The notes beneath the pieces were generated by a model. It was not told where the DNA came from. It saw only the letters and a program-made list of their open reading frames with translations, and did no database searches. Positions 1 through 5,863 of a stretch of DNA of 12,556 nucleotides are shown in pieces. Numbering within the stretch: position 1 is the stretch's first letter; every line of letters starts with the position of its first letter. The DNA comes from Dinoroseobacter sp034111085 (GTDB lineage: Bacteria > Pseudomonadota > Alphaproteobacteria > Rhodobacterales > Rhodobacteraceae). The position numbers and the translations under genes are program-made. The DNA is taken from NCBI GenBank assembly GCA_034111085.1, contig JAWUXZ010000038.1:1-12556 (forward strand). The letters are read 5' to 3'.

Positions 1-607
1 GCACACGGGTTGGCCGGATCAGCGCATCGCGCAGGGCGTACGTCGGGTCGGTTTCCGCAACCCCGCTCGCAACGGCATAGCGAAACACGGACCCAATGCG
101 CGCACGCAGGCGGTGTGCGGTTAAATGATTTCCTTTTGCCTCAACCTTACGCAGCGTCTAGAGTATCATGTGCGCAATGATTTCAGTGACAGGCCTGCGC
201 CCGAAATCGTTGTTCGCAAGCTTCAAGTGATATTCTGTCTTTGACAGGGTCGCGGCTGATTTGCCTTCCTTGCGCTGCTTTGCCAAAAACTCAGCGCCAA
301 GCTTTTCAAATGTTTGGCCTTTGGCCTCTATCCGGTTGCGCTTGTCTTCCTGTTTGGCTTCGTTGGGATCGTCCCCATCCGCCAAAAGTGCCTTTGCTGC
401 ATCCCGCGCCTTTCTAGCTTGTGCGAGGCTCACCGCTGGGTAGTCGCCGATCACCAACAGCTTTTCTTTGCCATCCATCCGATACTTAAAGCGCCAAGAC
501 TTCGAACCGCTCACCTTGACCAAGACAAAGAGGCCCTCAAAGTCACTCACCTTGTAAGCTTTTTCCTTGGGTTTGAGGTTCCGAATCTTGATATCGCTCA
601 AAGGCAT
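1..607 (-). pseudogene. P4-type tyrosine integrase, interrupted by an in-frame amber stop and cut by the window edge
   Basis: A site-specific recombinase of the P4-like tyrosine integrase family, which inserts elements into tRNA genes. From the ATG at 605-607 the first 149 codons give an N-terminal arm-binding domain of the DUF4102 type (starting MPLSDIKIRNLKPKEK, with WRFKYRMDGKEKLLVIGDYP around residues 38-57) and the beginning of the core-binding domain (from about residue 98, TFEKLGAEFLAKQRKEGKSA). Codon 150 is TAG (plus-strand 158-160). Beyond it the same frame stays open for all 52 remaining codons to base 2 and reads as normal integrase (TLRKVEAKGN, IGSVFRYAVASG, ETDPTYALRDALIRPT). So a single nonsense change seems to separate the N-terminal part from the catalytic domain, most of which lies outside the window. 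No Shine-Dalgarno sequence precedes the start. The gene lies 165 bases from the 3' end of tRNA-Thr and reads away from it, as integrases at tRNA sites commonly do. Whether the stop is a real mutation, a sequencing error or read through cannot be told here. Confidence 0.85.
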
Positions 608-608
608 G

Positions 609-675
609 GTGGGGGTACGCTCATTTTGTGATTTTCACCGTACCCCCAAATATACCCCTTTTGTGGGAGTACGCT
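609..675. repeat. Repeats of GTACCCCC type at the integrase start
   Basis: A perfect 9-bp inverted repeat (GGGGGTACG at 611-619, CGTACCCCC at 639-647) lies just upstream of the integrase ATG. Nested inside it is GTGA-TTT-TCAC at 628-638. A direct near-copy of the first arm, GTGGGAGTACGCT at 663-675, matches GTGGGGGTACGCT at 609-621 in 12 of 13 bases. A related TATACCCC lies at 651-658. Repeats of this sort beside an integrase may be arm-type recombinase binding sites or an operator; in the mRNA the inverted repeat could fold next to the start codon. The repeats are seen directly; the role is inferred. Confidence 0.6.
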
Positions 676-772
676 GTTGGACGTTAGCAAACCGCAGTGG
701 CCACACATTTGCATTAAACCACTTATAAACAAGGTCTAGCTGGATGTCACTGGACTTTAAAAAATGGAAAAA

Positions 773-848
773 TGGTGCCCCCACACGGACTCGAACCGCG
801 GACCTACTGATTACAAATCAGTTGCTCTACCAGCTGAGCTATAGGGGC
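773..848 (-). tRNA. tRNA-Thr (anticodon UGU), CCA encoded
   Basis: The reverse complement folds as a complete cloverleaf. The acceptor GCCCCTA pairs with TGGGGGC; the D arm is GCTC-AGCTGGTA-GAGC; the anticodon stem ACTGA/TCAGT encloses the loop TTTGTAA with anticodon TGT; the T arm holds GGTTCGAGTCC. The discriminator base is A (776) and an encoded CCA occupies 775-773. A T-rich stretch (TTTTTCC, then six T) follows directly and may end transcription. The adjacent P4-type integrase suggests that the 3' half of this gene is the attachment site (attL side) of an element extending leftwards; the second att copy must lie outside the window. Confidence 0.97.
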
Positions 849-860
849 ACTCGCGCCGGG

Positions 861-889
861 TCATAGCGGCAAATGGGTCTGGGGATCAA
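861..889 (-). promoter_or_regulatory. Candidate promoter of tRNA-Thr
   Basis: On the minus strand TTGATC (889-884), a 17-base spacer and CTATGA (866-861) precede the first tRNA base by 12 bases. This is reasonable sigma-70 spacing; the -10 match is only moderate. The site also argues against a start at 873 for the plus-strand gene to the right. Confidence 0.35.
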
Positions 890-1004
890 GCGCTCTAACC
901 GCTTCTGCATCAAAAAATTTCAACCGGCGATATCGGGTTATCATTGCGCGCCCATGTGCATATACAGATCGCACCACACCAACGCAGGCAGCAGCGCACC
1001 TTTC

Positions 1005-1883
1005 ATGCAAATCATCTTTCACATTGGCGCCCACCACACCGACGAGGGGCTGCTTTTGAGCAGCTTGCGCGCCAATGCCGAGGCGCTGGAGGCGCAGCGC
1101 ATTTTGGTTCCCGATCAAGCCAAATACCGCACGGTGCTCAGCGATACCTTGCAAAAATTGCGTGGCAATCTGGCCAGTCCAGAGCTTCAGGATGCTGTCC
1201 TCGACACGATATTGGAGGAGGCAGATGGCGACCGCGTGATCTTCTCCAACGAAAACTTCTCTTGCATGCCCAGCGTGATCTTCAACGATGGCACGCTCTA
1301 TGACCGTCTGCCCAAGCGTATCTCGTGGTTGCGCAACGTCTTCCCGGATTTCGACGTCACCATCGCCATGGGCCTGCGGGATCCGGCCACCCTGGTGCCC
1401 GAGGCATATTCAAAGCTGCGCGATGTAGCGCCGTTTCGCGAGTGGCTCGACAAGATCGATCTCAGCTCGCTGAGCTGGCACCGCGTCATCACCGATCTGC
1501 GCGAGGCCCTGCCCGACACGCCGCTTTTGCTGTGGTGCAACGAGGACACGCCGCTGCTGTGGCCCGAGATTATCCAGGCTCTAACCGCCCATCCCGAAAG
1601 CATGACGCTTGAGGCGCAAGACACGCTTCTATCGACCATAATGTCTGAGACCGGGTTGCAACGGATGCGCGCCTATCTTGCCAGTTCGCCGCCGAAAACC
1701 AACGAGCATCGCCGCCGCGTGGTTGCAGCGTTCCTCGACAAGTTTGCACGTGAAGAGGCGATGGTTGACGAGATCGATCTAGAGGGCTGGACTGAGGAGG
1801 TCATGGACCCACTCTCCGAGCGCTACGAGGCCGATGTGGACGTGATCGCTGCAATGCCGGGTGTGCGGTTCTTGCTGCCCTAG
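1005..1883 (+). CDS. Hypothetical protein, diverged sulfotransferase-like P-loop fold
   Basis: A 292-residue soluble protein of unknown function. The N-terminus reads IIFHIGAHHTDEG (residues 3-15), which has the shape of the beta-strand plus phosphate loop that opens sulfotransferase-like proteins (hxHIGxxKTGTT). However, the lysine and the following TGT are replaced by HTDEG. A second stretch, AMGLRDPATLVPEAYSK (121-137), resembles the RDP..(S/A)Y region that binds the 3'-phosphate of PAPS in that family. With the loop residues altered, catalytic activity is doubtful; it could be an inactive or repurposed relative. The in-frame start at 873 would add 44 residues that look non-coding and overlap the probable tRNA promoter, so the ATG at 1005 is preferred, although no strong Shine-Dalgarno sequence is present. 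It lies alone, between tRNA-Thr and a convergent gapR. The frame is certainly coding; the family assignment is inference. Confidence 0.8.
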   Translation: MQIIFHIGAHHTDEGLLLSSLRANAEALEAQRILVPDQAKYRTVLSDTLQKLRGNLASPELQDAVLDTILEEADGDRVIFSNENFSCMPSVIFNDGTLYDRLPKRISWLRNVFPDFDVTIAMGLRDPATLVPEAYSKLRDVAPFREWLDKIDLSSLSWHRVITDLREALPDTPLLLWCNEDTPLLWPEIIQALTAHPESMTLEAQDTLLSTIMSETGLQRMRAYLASSPPKTNEHRRRVVAAFLDKFAREEAMVDEIDLEGWTEEVMDPLSERYEADVDVIAAMPGVRFLLP

Positions 1884-1945
1884 CGGCCCACCCTAGGACT
1901 TGGAACGATGTCACCGCCATCCCAACACGCAAACGCATTCTGGAA

Positions 1946-2012
1946 ATAGGTCAGCCCTGTTGACGCATTGTTTCGCATGCGAAACAATAGGTCATCTTAG
2001 CTGACCTAAGAT
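1946..2012. repeat. 22-bp perfect palindrome flanked by AGGTCA repeats
   Basis: The spacer between the convergent 1005-1883 gene and gapR contains a loopless perfect palindrome at 1967-1988 (left arm ATTGTTTCGCA). ATAGGTCA occurs at 1946-1953 and again at 1987-1994, 41 bases apart, and TGACCTA follows in inverted orientation at 2002-2008. A second possible stem, ATCTTAG/CTAAGAT (1994-2000 and 2006-2012), overlaps the last pair. Lack of a U-run and low stem GC make an ordinary terminator unlikely. No gene start faces this spacer. Function unknown; a protein-binding site is possible. Confidence 0.7.
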
Positions 2013-2057
2013 TATGACTTTATTAACCAATTCGAGGTCGCACCGACCCCGGCCGCC

Positions 2058-2321
2058 CTACATCCCGAGCGCTTCTTTATACAGCTCAAGCACCGCTTCT
2101 TCCTCGGACAGGTCTTGGGGGTCACGCTTGCGGATCGCCACAATCTTGCGCAGAACTTTGGTGTCATAGCCGCGCCCTTTGGCTTCGGCCATCACCTCTT
2201 TCTGGGCATCGGCAATGTCCTTCTTTTCCTGCTCAAGGCGCTCGTAGCGTTCTATGAACTGGCGCAATTCCTCGCGGGTGACACGGGTTACATCGGAAAT
2301 ATGGTCTTCGGTCACGTCCAT
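2058..2321 (-). CDS. gapR: GapR-family nucleoid protein (DUF2312)
   Basis: An 87-residue protein of the DUF2312 family, known in Caulobacter as GapR, a small DNA-binding nucleoid protein that prefers AT-rich, overtwisted DNA and assists the topoisomerases ahead of replication and transcription. What is seen: an N-terminal helical part (LRQFIERYERLEQEKKDIAD, residues 19-38) typical of the family's dimer coiled coil, followed by the conserved basic region KGRGYDTKVLRKIVAIRKRD (48-67), then an acidic helix ending LELYKEALGM. Length fits the family (about 85-90 residues). The start is supported by GGAG (2332-2329) seven bases upstream. It is convergent with the sulfotransferase-like gene and divergent from the small membrane protein gene. 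A short GC hairpin (GGTCG/CGACC, 2036-2048) lies just past the stop and could be a weak terminator. Confidence 0.93.
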   Translation of the reverse strand: MDVTEDHISDVTRVTREELRQFIERYERLEQEKKDIADAQKEVMAEAKGRGYDTKVLRKIVAIRKRDPQDLSEEEAVLELYKEALGM

Positions 2322-2450
2322 CGAAAAGCTCCATCAGCTAGCAGGTCAGAGACAATTTCCTAGCCCCTGGCCCGCCCGCCTGCAAGAGCGGTTGCACCCT
2401 TGGACACGCCCAAGTAGCTAGGCGGCGCAATTGGCAAGGATGGACATCCC

Positions 2451-2675
2451 ATGGAAATTCTCATCGCACTCGGCGCTGTGGTCACGCTTGCCGGCCTTGC
2501 AGGGCTGATCTGGTGTATTTTGCGGGTGACCAAAGCCAAACGCGCGGGCCTCGATGATGAAGCGCTGCGCGTGGTGATGCAGAAAACCGTGGCCCTTAAT
2601 CTTGGCGCGCTGTTTTTGTCCGTCATCGGACTGATGATGGTGGTAGTTGGACTTCTGCTCAGCCGCGGCAGTTAG
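2451..2675 (+). CDS. Small membrane protein, two predicted helices
   Basis: A 74-residue protein I do not recognise by name. Residues 2-24 (EILIALGAVVTLAGLAGLIW onward) and about 48-70 (ALNLGALFLSVIGLMMVVVG) are hydrophobic and should cross the inner membrane twice. The connecting loop carries a basic patch (RVTKAKRAGLDDEALR), which by the positive-inside rule would be cytoplasmic. AAGGAT at 2433-2438, about a dozen bases before the ATG, is a plausible though distant Shine-Dalgarno sequence. The stop codon TAG (2673-2675) interlocks with the TAA of the convergent beta-oxidation gene, leaving no space for a terminator. Composition and start support a real gene; the function is unknown. Confidence 0.75.
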   Translation: MEILIALGAVVTLAGLAGLIWCILRVTKAKRAGLDDEALRVVMQKTVALNLGALFLSVIGLMMVVVGLLLSRGS

Positions 2676-4783
2676 CTCTTATCGGTGTTCAAATCCGCAA
2701 AGAGGCGCTCATCATCGCCCAGTTGCAGGATCAAGGCCGCAGGTGACCAGAACTCAGGCGCCTCCATCGACATCATATCCAGACGCTCGGCCAAAATAGT
2801 CATCGAGATCAGATCGCCTTGATACATCGGTCCGCCAAGCCAGCGCGGAAAGCCGATCCCTTGAATAACCGCTGCATCAATGTCGCTTGGCCGTGCCACC
2901 GCATGCTCACCAACCAACCGCGCGCCTTCGTTCACCATCGCCAGCACGCAACGCTCGGCAATCTCAGCGCTTGAATACGGCTTCGGCGTGATGCCCTTTT
3001 CCTCGCGTGCGATGTCGATCAAGGCCGCGACCTCTTCGCATTCCACGGGCACCTTGCTGCCTTCAGGGTAGCGGTAATAGCCGCGCCCCGATTTTTGCCC
3101 AAACCAGCCACGCGCACACAACCTGTCGGAGATATCGACATAGCGGTCATCAGGATCGCGCGTCGCGGCCTCGGCCCGGCGGCGCGCTTGCACCACATCG
3201 AGGCCGGTCCGGTCAAGGTCTTGATACGGCCCGGTTGGAAAGCCTAGCTCCCGCATCGCGGCATCAATCTCGGCAGGGTTGGCACCATCTTCGAGCAGGA
3301 AATCAGCGGCTTTGTGATAGGCCGCCGTCATCCGCGTGGACACATAGCCTTCCGATGAGTTCACCAGCACGGGTGTCATCCCCAGCGCTTTGGCCAACGC
3401 AAATCCGCTGGCGATAATGTCCTTGGACGTCGCAAGCGCCGGGCCAATTTCCAGCAAAGTCTGGCGCGCAAACGGGCCCGCGAAATGCAGGCCAATGATT
3501 GCCTCGGGTCGCCCGGATTTAGGCGCAAGCCCCTCCACATCCAAGAATGACGAGTTGGTCGCCAAGATCGTATCTTCGCGGGTGATCTGGCCCAGTTTGA
3601 AAAACAACTCGGACTTGATATCGAAGTCCTCTACCACCGTCTCGATCACCATATCCGCATCTTCGACCACGCGCAGGTCGGTGCTCATCTTGATCGTCTC
3701 AACCAGTACTGCGCGGTCACGCACCCCAATCTCGCCACGCGCCACCAGTGCGTCGAGGCGCTCATAAATGGCGGTGTTACCTGCCTTGAGGGCGGCTGAG
3801 TTGCGATCCACCAGCCGCACGAGGTACCCCGCACGCGCAAGGCGCAGCGCGATCATGGCACCCATAATGCCCGCCCCGATCACGGCAATGGTATTGAGGT
3901 CGCGCGGTGCAGGCGTGCCCTCAGGGGGCTTGGCCGCAGCGCGCTGCGCAAAAAACGCATACCGCAGAGCTACTGACTGCGCGGAGGCCAAACAATCGTC
4001 GAACTCTTCGCGCTCTAGGACCATGCCTTGGGCGAAGGGCAGCATCTGAGCAGACTCGACACAATGGACGATTTTGCGCGGTGCAATCAGCACCTCGGGC
4101 AAGCGGTTTGCGGCGTCGTGGTGTTTGCGCAAAGCGGCCCAATTGGTGGCCGGATCAGCAAAGCCCTCGGTGCGCTCTGATGTTGGACGCGGCCCGGATT
4201 TATCGGCCAACAGCTCTTGGGCAAAACTCAGCGCATCATGGGTCAGGTCTTCTTCGGCCAACCGGTCCACCAGCCCCATAGCGTGGGCGCGCGCGGCCGT
4301 CACAGGCTTGCCGGAGGTCATCATATCCAGCGCTGGCCCGGCCCCAATCAGGCGCGGGGCACGTTGGGTACCACCAGCGCCCGGAAGCAGTCCAAGGGTG
4401 ACTTCAGGAAAGCCCAATTTAGCGTCAACATGGGCAATGCGGTAATGCGCGGCCAAAGCCAGTTCTAACCCACCGCCCAGTATCGATCCGTGCAGGGCTG
4501 CAATCACCGGCTTTTTGCAGGCCTCAAACCGGGCAAAGACATCTGGCAGCAAAGGGGCCTCAAGCGGAGCCTCAAATTCGCGGATATCTGCGCCTGCGGG
4601 AAAGGTCTCGCCCGCGCCACCGATCAAGATCAGACGCACGGTGCCGTCGGCTTCCAGCGCATCCAAGGCCTGCAACAGACCCACGCGCATGGCATGACCC
4701 AACGCATTTACCGGCGGGTTATCGAGGATCATCACCCCAATGCCGTCCTCGACTTGCGTTGCTACGGGACCGAAAACTGACAT
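2672..4783 (-). CDS. Fused enoyl-CoA hydratase / 3-hydroxyacyl-CoA dehydrogenase (FadJ/FadB-like)
   Basis: A 703-residue bifunctional enzyme of fatty-acid beta-oxidation: the N-terminal crotonase domain hydrates trans-2-enoyl-CoA and the C-terminal domain oxidises the 3-hydroxyacyl-CoA with NAD+. In the crotonase part the oxyanion-hole loop AGADIR (63-68) and HGSILGGGLELALA are present. Both expected catalytic glutamates are there, in GGGLELA (Glu107) and FPEVTLG (Glu127). The Rossmann loop is GAGIMG (303-308). The dehydrogenase dyad is His433 in IIGLHFAGP and Glu445 in LLEIG, 12 residues apart as in the family. The C-terminal helical domain follows (FPTGPYQDLDRTGLDVV and GWFGQKSGRGYYRY). The start at 4783 is chosen because GGAGG (4793-4789) lies five bases upstream; an upstream ATG at 4816 lacks this support. 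No thiolase or acyl-CoA dehydrogenase gene is adjacent. FadJ and FadB types cannot be told apart here. Confidence 0.95.
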   Translation of the reverse strand: MSVFGPVATQVEDGIGVMILDNPPVNALGHAMRVGLLQALDALEADGTVRLILIGGAGETFPAGADIREFEAPLEAPLLPDVFARFEACKKPVIAALHGSILGGGLELALAAHYRIAHVDAKLGFPEVTLGLLPGAGGTQRAPRLIGAGPALDMMTSGKPVTAARAHAMGLVDRLAEEDLTHDALSFAQELLADKSGPRPTSERTEGFADPATNWAALRKHHDAANRLPEVLIAPRKIVHCVESAQMLPFAQGMVLEREEFDDCLASAQSVALRYAFFAQRAAAKPPEGTPAPRDLNTIAVIGAGIMGAMIALRLARAGYLVRLVDRNSAALKAGNTAIYERLDALVARGEIGVRDRAVLVETIKMSTDLRVVEDADMVIETVVEDFDIKSELFFKLGQITREDTILATNSSFLDVEGLAPKSGRPEAIIGLHFAGPFARQTLLEIGPALATSKDIIASGFALAKALGMTPVLVNSSEGYVSTRMTAAYHKAADFLLEDGANPAEIDAAMRELGFPTGPYQDLDRTGLDVVQARRRAEAATRDPDDRYVDISDRLCARGWFGQKSGRGYYRYPEGSKVPVECEEVAALIDIAREEKGITPKPYSSAEIAERCVLAMVNEGARLVGEHAVARPSDIDAAVIQGIGFPRWLGGPMYQGDLISMTILAERLDMMSMEAPEFWSPAALILQLGDDERLFADLNTDKS

Positions 4784-5042
4784 ACGCGCCTCCAAACACT
4801 GACCTCTGAGGGCCATTTCACTGCGCGTTATTGTGCCACTCGCGGCGGCTCAGGGAAAGCGTTTATGCGGCGCGGGTATTGAGGCGCCAATCACAACCGT
4901 CTGTTTACGCCATTTAGCGAGTTGCGCCTTCGTATGCGAGCGCAGCAGCGTATTCCTGCAGGTCGCAGTTTTGCGAATATTGGGACCGCAATTAGTAGCG
5001 GACAAAAGCCTAGGGACCCCTGCCCGCCTGCAATACAGATCG

Positions 5043-5285
5043 CTAGATCGGCATATTGTCGAACTGATGCTCGACAACTTCTTCTTCGGCTTCATGCTCG
5101 GTTGCCGACGCGCTCAAAGACTGGTTCAGGCTTTCAAGCGAGGCAGGCACCTCCACCTCAGCGTCGCGCAGATGCTCAACCGCCTCAGCCAGCTCAGCGC
5201 CATGCTCGGCGGCATGCTTGGGATCAACCTCGATATCGTGGAGCACATGCACCACCTCATCCAGAGCAGTTTTCGGGTCCATCAT
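5043..5285 (-). CDS. Small, highly acidic protein coupled to the DksA-like gene
   Basis: An 80-residue protein of unknown family (79 if the second Met is the start). By count it has 21 Asp/Glu against 3 Lys/Arg, plus 7 His, and it is predicted to be soluble and largely helical (ALDEVVHVLHDIEVDPKHAA, then HGAELAEAVEHLRDAEVEV), with a Glu-rich tail (ATEHEAEEEVVEHQFDNMPI). No transmembrane segment, signal peptide or Cys pair is present. The start ATGATG overlaps the TGA of the upstream DksA-like gene, and AAAGGA lies a few bases before it, so translation is probably coupled. It may bind the DksA-like protein, RNA polymerase or metal, but nothing in the sequence proves this. A longer frame from 5366 only reads back through the DksA-like gene and is not credible. 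No clear terminator follows the stop. Confidence 0.75.
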   Translation of the reverse strand: MMDPKTALDEVVHVLHDIEVDPKHAAEHGAELAEAVEHLRDAEVEVPASLESLNQSLSASATEHEAEEEVVEHQFDNMPI

Positions 5286-5620
5286 GAACGTCCTTTCGCA
5301 CAATCGCGGCACACAGGCGTGTAGGGCAATACGTCCAGCCGCGCAGGGTTTATGTCGGCACCGCACATCGCACAGGCACCGTATTCGCCTGCCTCAATGC
5401 GCTCTAGCGCCATATCGATCATCTTGAGTTCGTTAAGGCCCGCCTCGCCCATGCCTTGCAGCACTTCGTCGGTTTCACGCTCGGTCGCAGCGTCTTGCCA
5501 ATCTTTAGATTGGTGCGTGTCCAACTCGGCGTCGATGCCGTGCAGGCGGGTATCCAACTCACCTCGGCGCGCAACCAATTGGGCTTTACGCTCGGTGATT
5601 ATGGCGGCAGGCAACGTCAT
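5282..5620 (-). CDS. DksA/TraR-family zinc-finger protein (short form)
   Basis: A 112-residue member of the DksA/TraR family, which bind in the secondary channel of RNA polymerase and alter promoter response, often with ppGpp. An N-terminal helical hairpin (residues about 8-75) carries KDWQDAATERETDEV (39-53), where the acidic tip residues of the coiled coil are expected. GLNELKMIDMALERIEAGEYG (61-81) leads into a four-cysteine zinc finger: Cys83 and Cys86 in CAMC, Cys104 and Cys107 in CRDC. It is shorter than full DksA (about 150 residues). The start at 5620 has GGGAG about eight bases upstream; upstream extension to 5788 is low-quality sequence. It shares an ATGA-type overlap with the acidic protein downstream. 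A perfect FNR box and a well-placed -10 element lie upstream, suggesting control by oxygen. Family is certain; target genes are unknown. Confidence 0.92.
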   Translation of the reverse strand: MTLPAAIITERKAQLVARRGELDTRLHGIDAELDTHQSKDWQDAATERETDEVLQGMGEAGLNELKMIDMALERIEAGEYGACAMCGADINPARLDVLPYTPVCRDCAKGRS

Positions 5621-5759
5621 GGCAATCTCCCTCGTTTTATGGATCGCAAAGATGCCAGCACAGGCGCAAAAGCGTCTTTGGTCAGCTCGAAAGCGCAAGG
5701 GGTCCCCCCCACCTCCACCTCCGAGCAAAACCGCGCACCAGCCTACTGCTGCACACCTA

Positions 5760-5765
5760 ATTAGA
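5760..5765 (-). promoter_or_regulatory. Candidate -10 element of the DksA-like operon
   Basis: On the minus strand TCTAAT (5765-5760) matches TATAAT in five of six positions. Exactly 22 bases separate it from the FNR box, which places the box centre at -41.5 if transcription starts near 5753. This is the class II FNR activation arrangement. The leader to the DksA-like ATG would be about 133 bases. Confidence 0.5.
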
Positions 5766-5787
5766 GCACGCCAAAACACCCCCCGCA

Positions 5788-5801
5788 TTGATTCACATCA
5801 A
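5788..5801. promoter_or_regulatory. FNR/FnrL box (TTGATTCACATCAA)
   Basis: A perfect TTGAT-N4-ATCAA dyad, the consensus of FNR and FnrL, the oxygen-sensing [4Fe-4S] regulators used in Rhodobacterales. It lies in the divergent spacer between the DksA-like operon (ATG 5620, minus) and the persulfide-dioxygenase-like gene (ATG 5864, plus). Spacing fits activation toward the minus strand; on the plus strand the bases at the matching -10 position (CTACTT, 5824-5829) are poor, so control of the hydrolase is possible but less supported. Confidence 0.8.
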
Positions 5802-5863
5802 CTGGCCGGGAGGTTGACGTGGGCTACTTGAGCACCGACATTGACGACATAAGGAGACTTGCC

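Noticed and set aside
873..1004. Upstream in-frame extension of the sulfotransferase-like gene
   Set aside because: The 44 extra residues look non-coding, and the bases overlap the probable tRNA promoter; the phosphate-loop strand begins right after the ATG at 1005.
1967..1988. Palindrome as a ParB parS site
   Set aside because: It has TGTTTC and GAAACA halves as in the chromosomal parS consensus, but six bases lie between them instead of four, so it is not the canonical site.
1989..2008. AGGTCA/TGACCT stem as terminator of the convergent genes
   Set aside because: Short stem of modest GC with no T-run on either strand, and a competing stem overlaps it.
4850..5095. Minus-strand open frame of 81 codons between the acidic protein and the beta-oxidation gene
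   Set aside because: Cys- and Arg-rich, with no recognisable motif, overlapping the end of the acidic protein gene in another frame. I see no supported gene in 4784-5042, only leader and promoter space.
4833..5324. Plus-strand open frame of 163 codons
   Set aside because: It runs antisense across the acidic protein gene and the spacer, with no family likeness or credible ribosome site.
5701..5722. C-rich tract in the divergent spacer (GGGGTCCCCCCC and CCACCTCC repeats)
   Set aside because: Simple low-complexity sequence; no pairing or repeat unit that points to a function.
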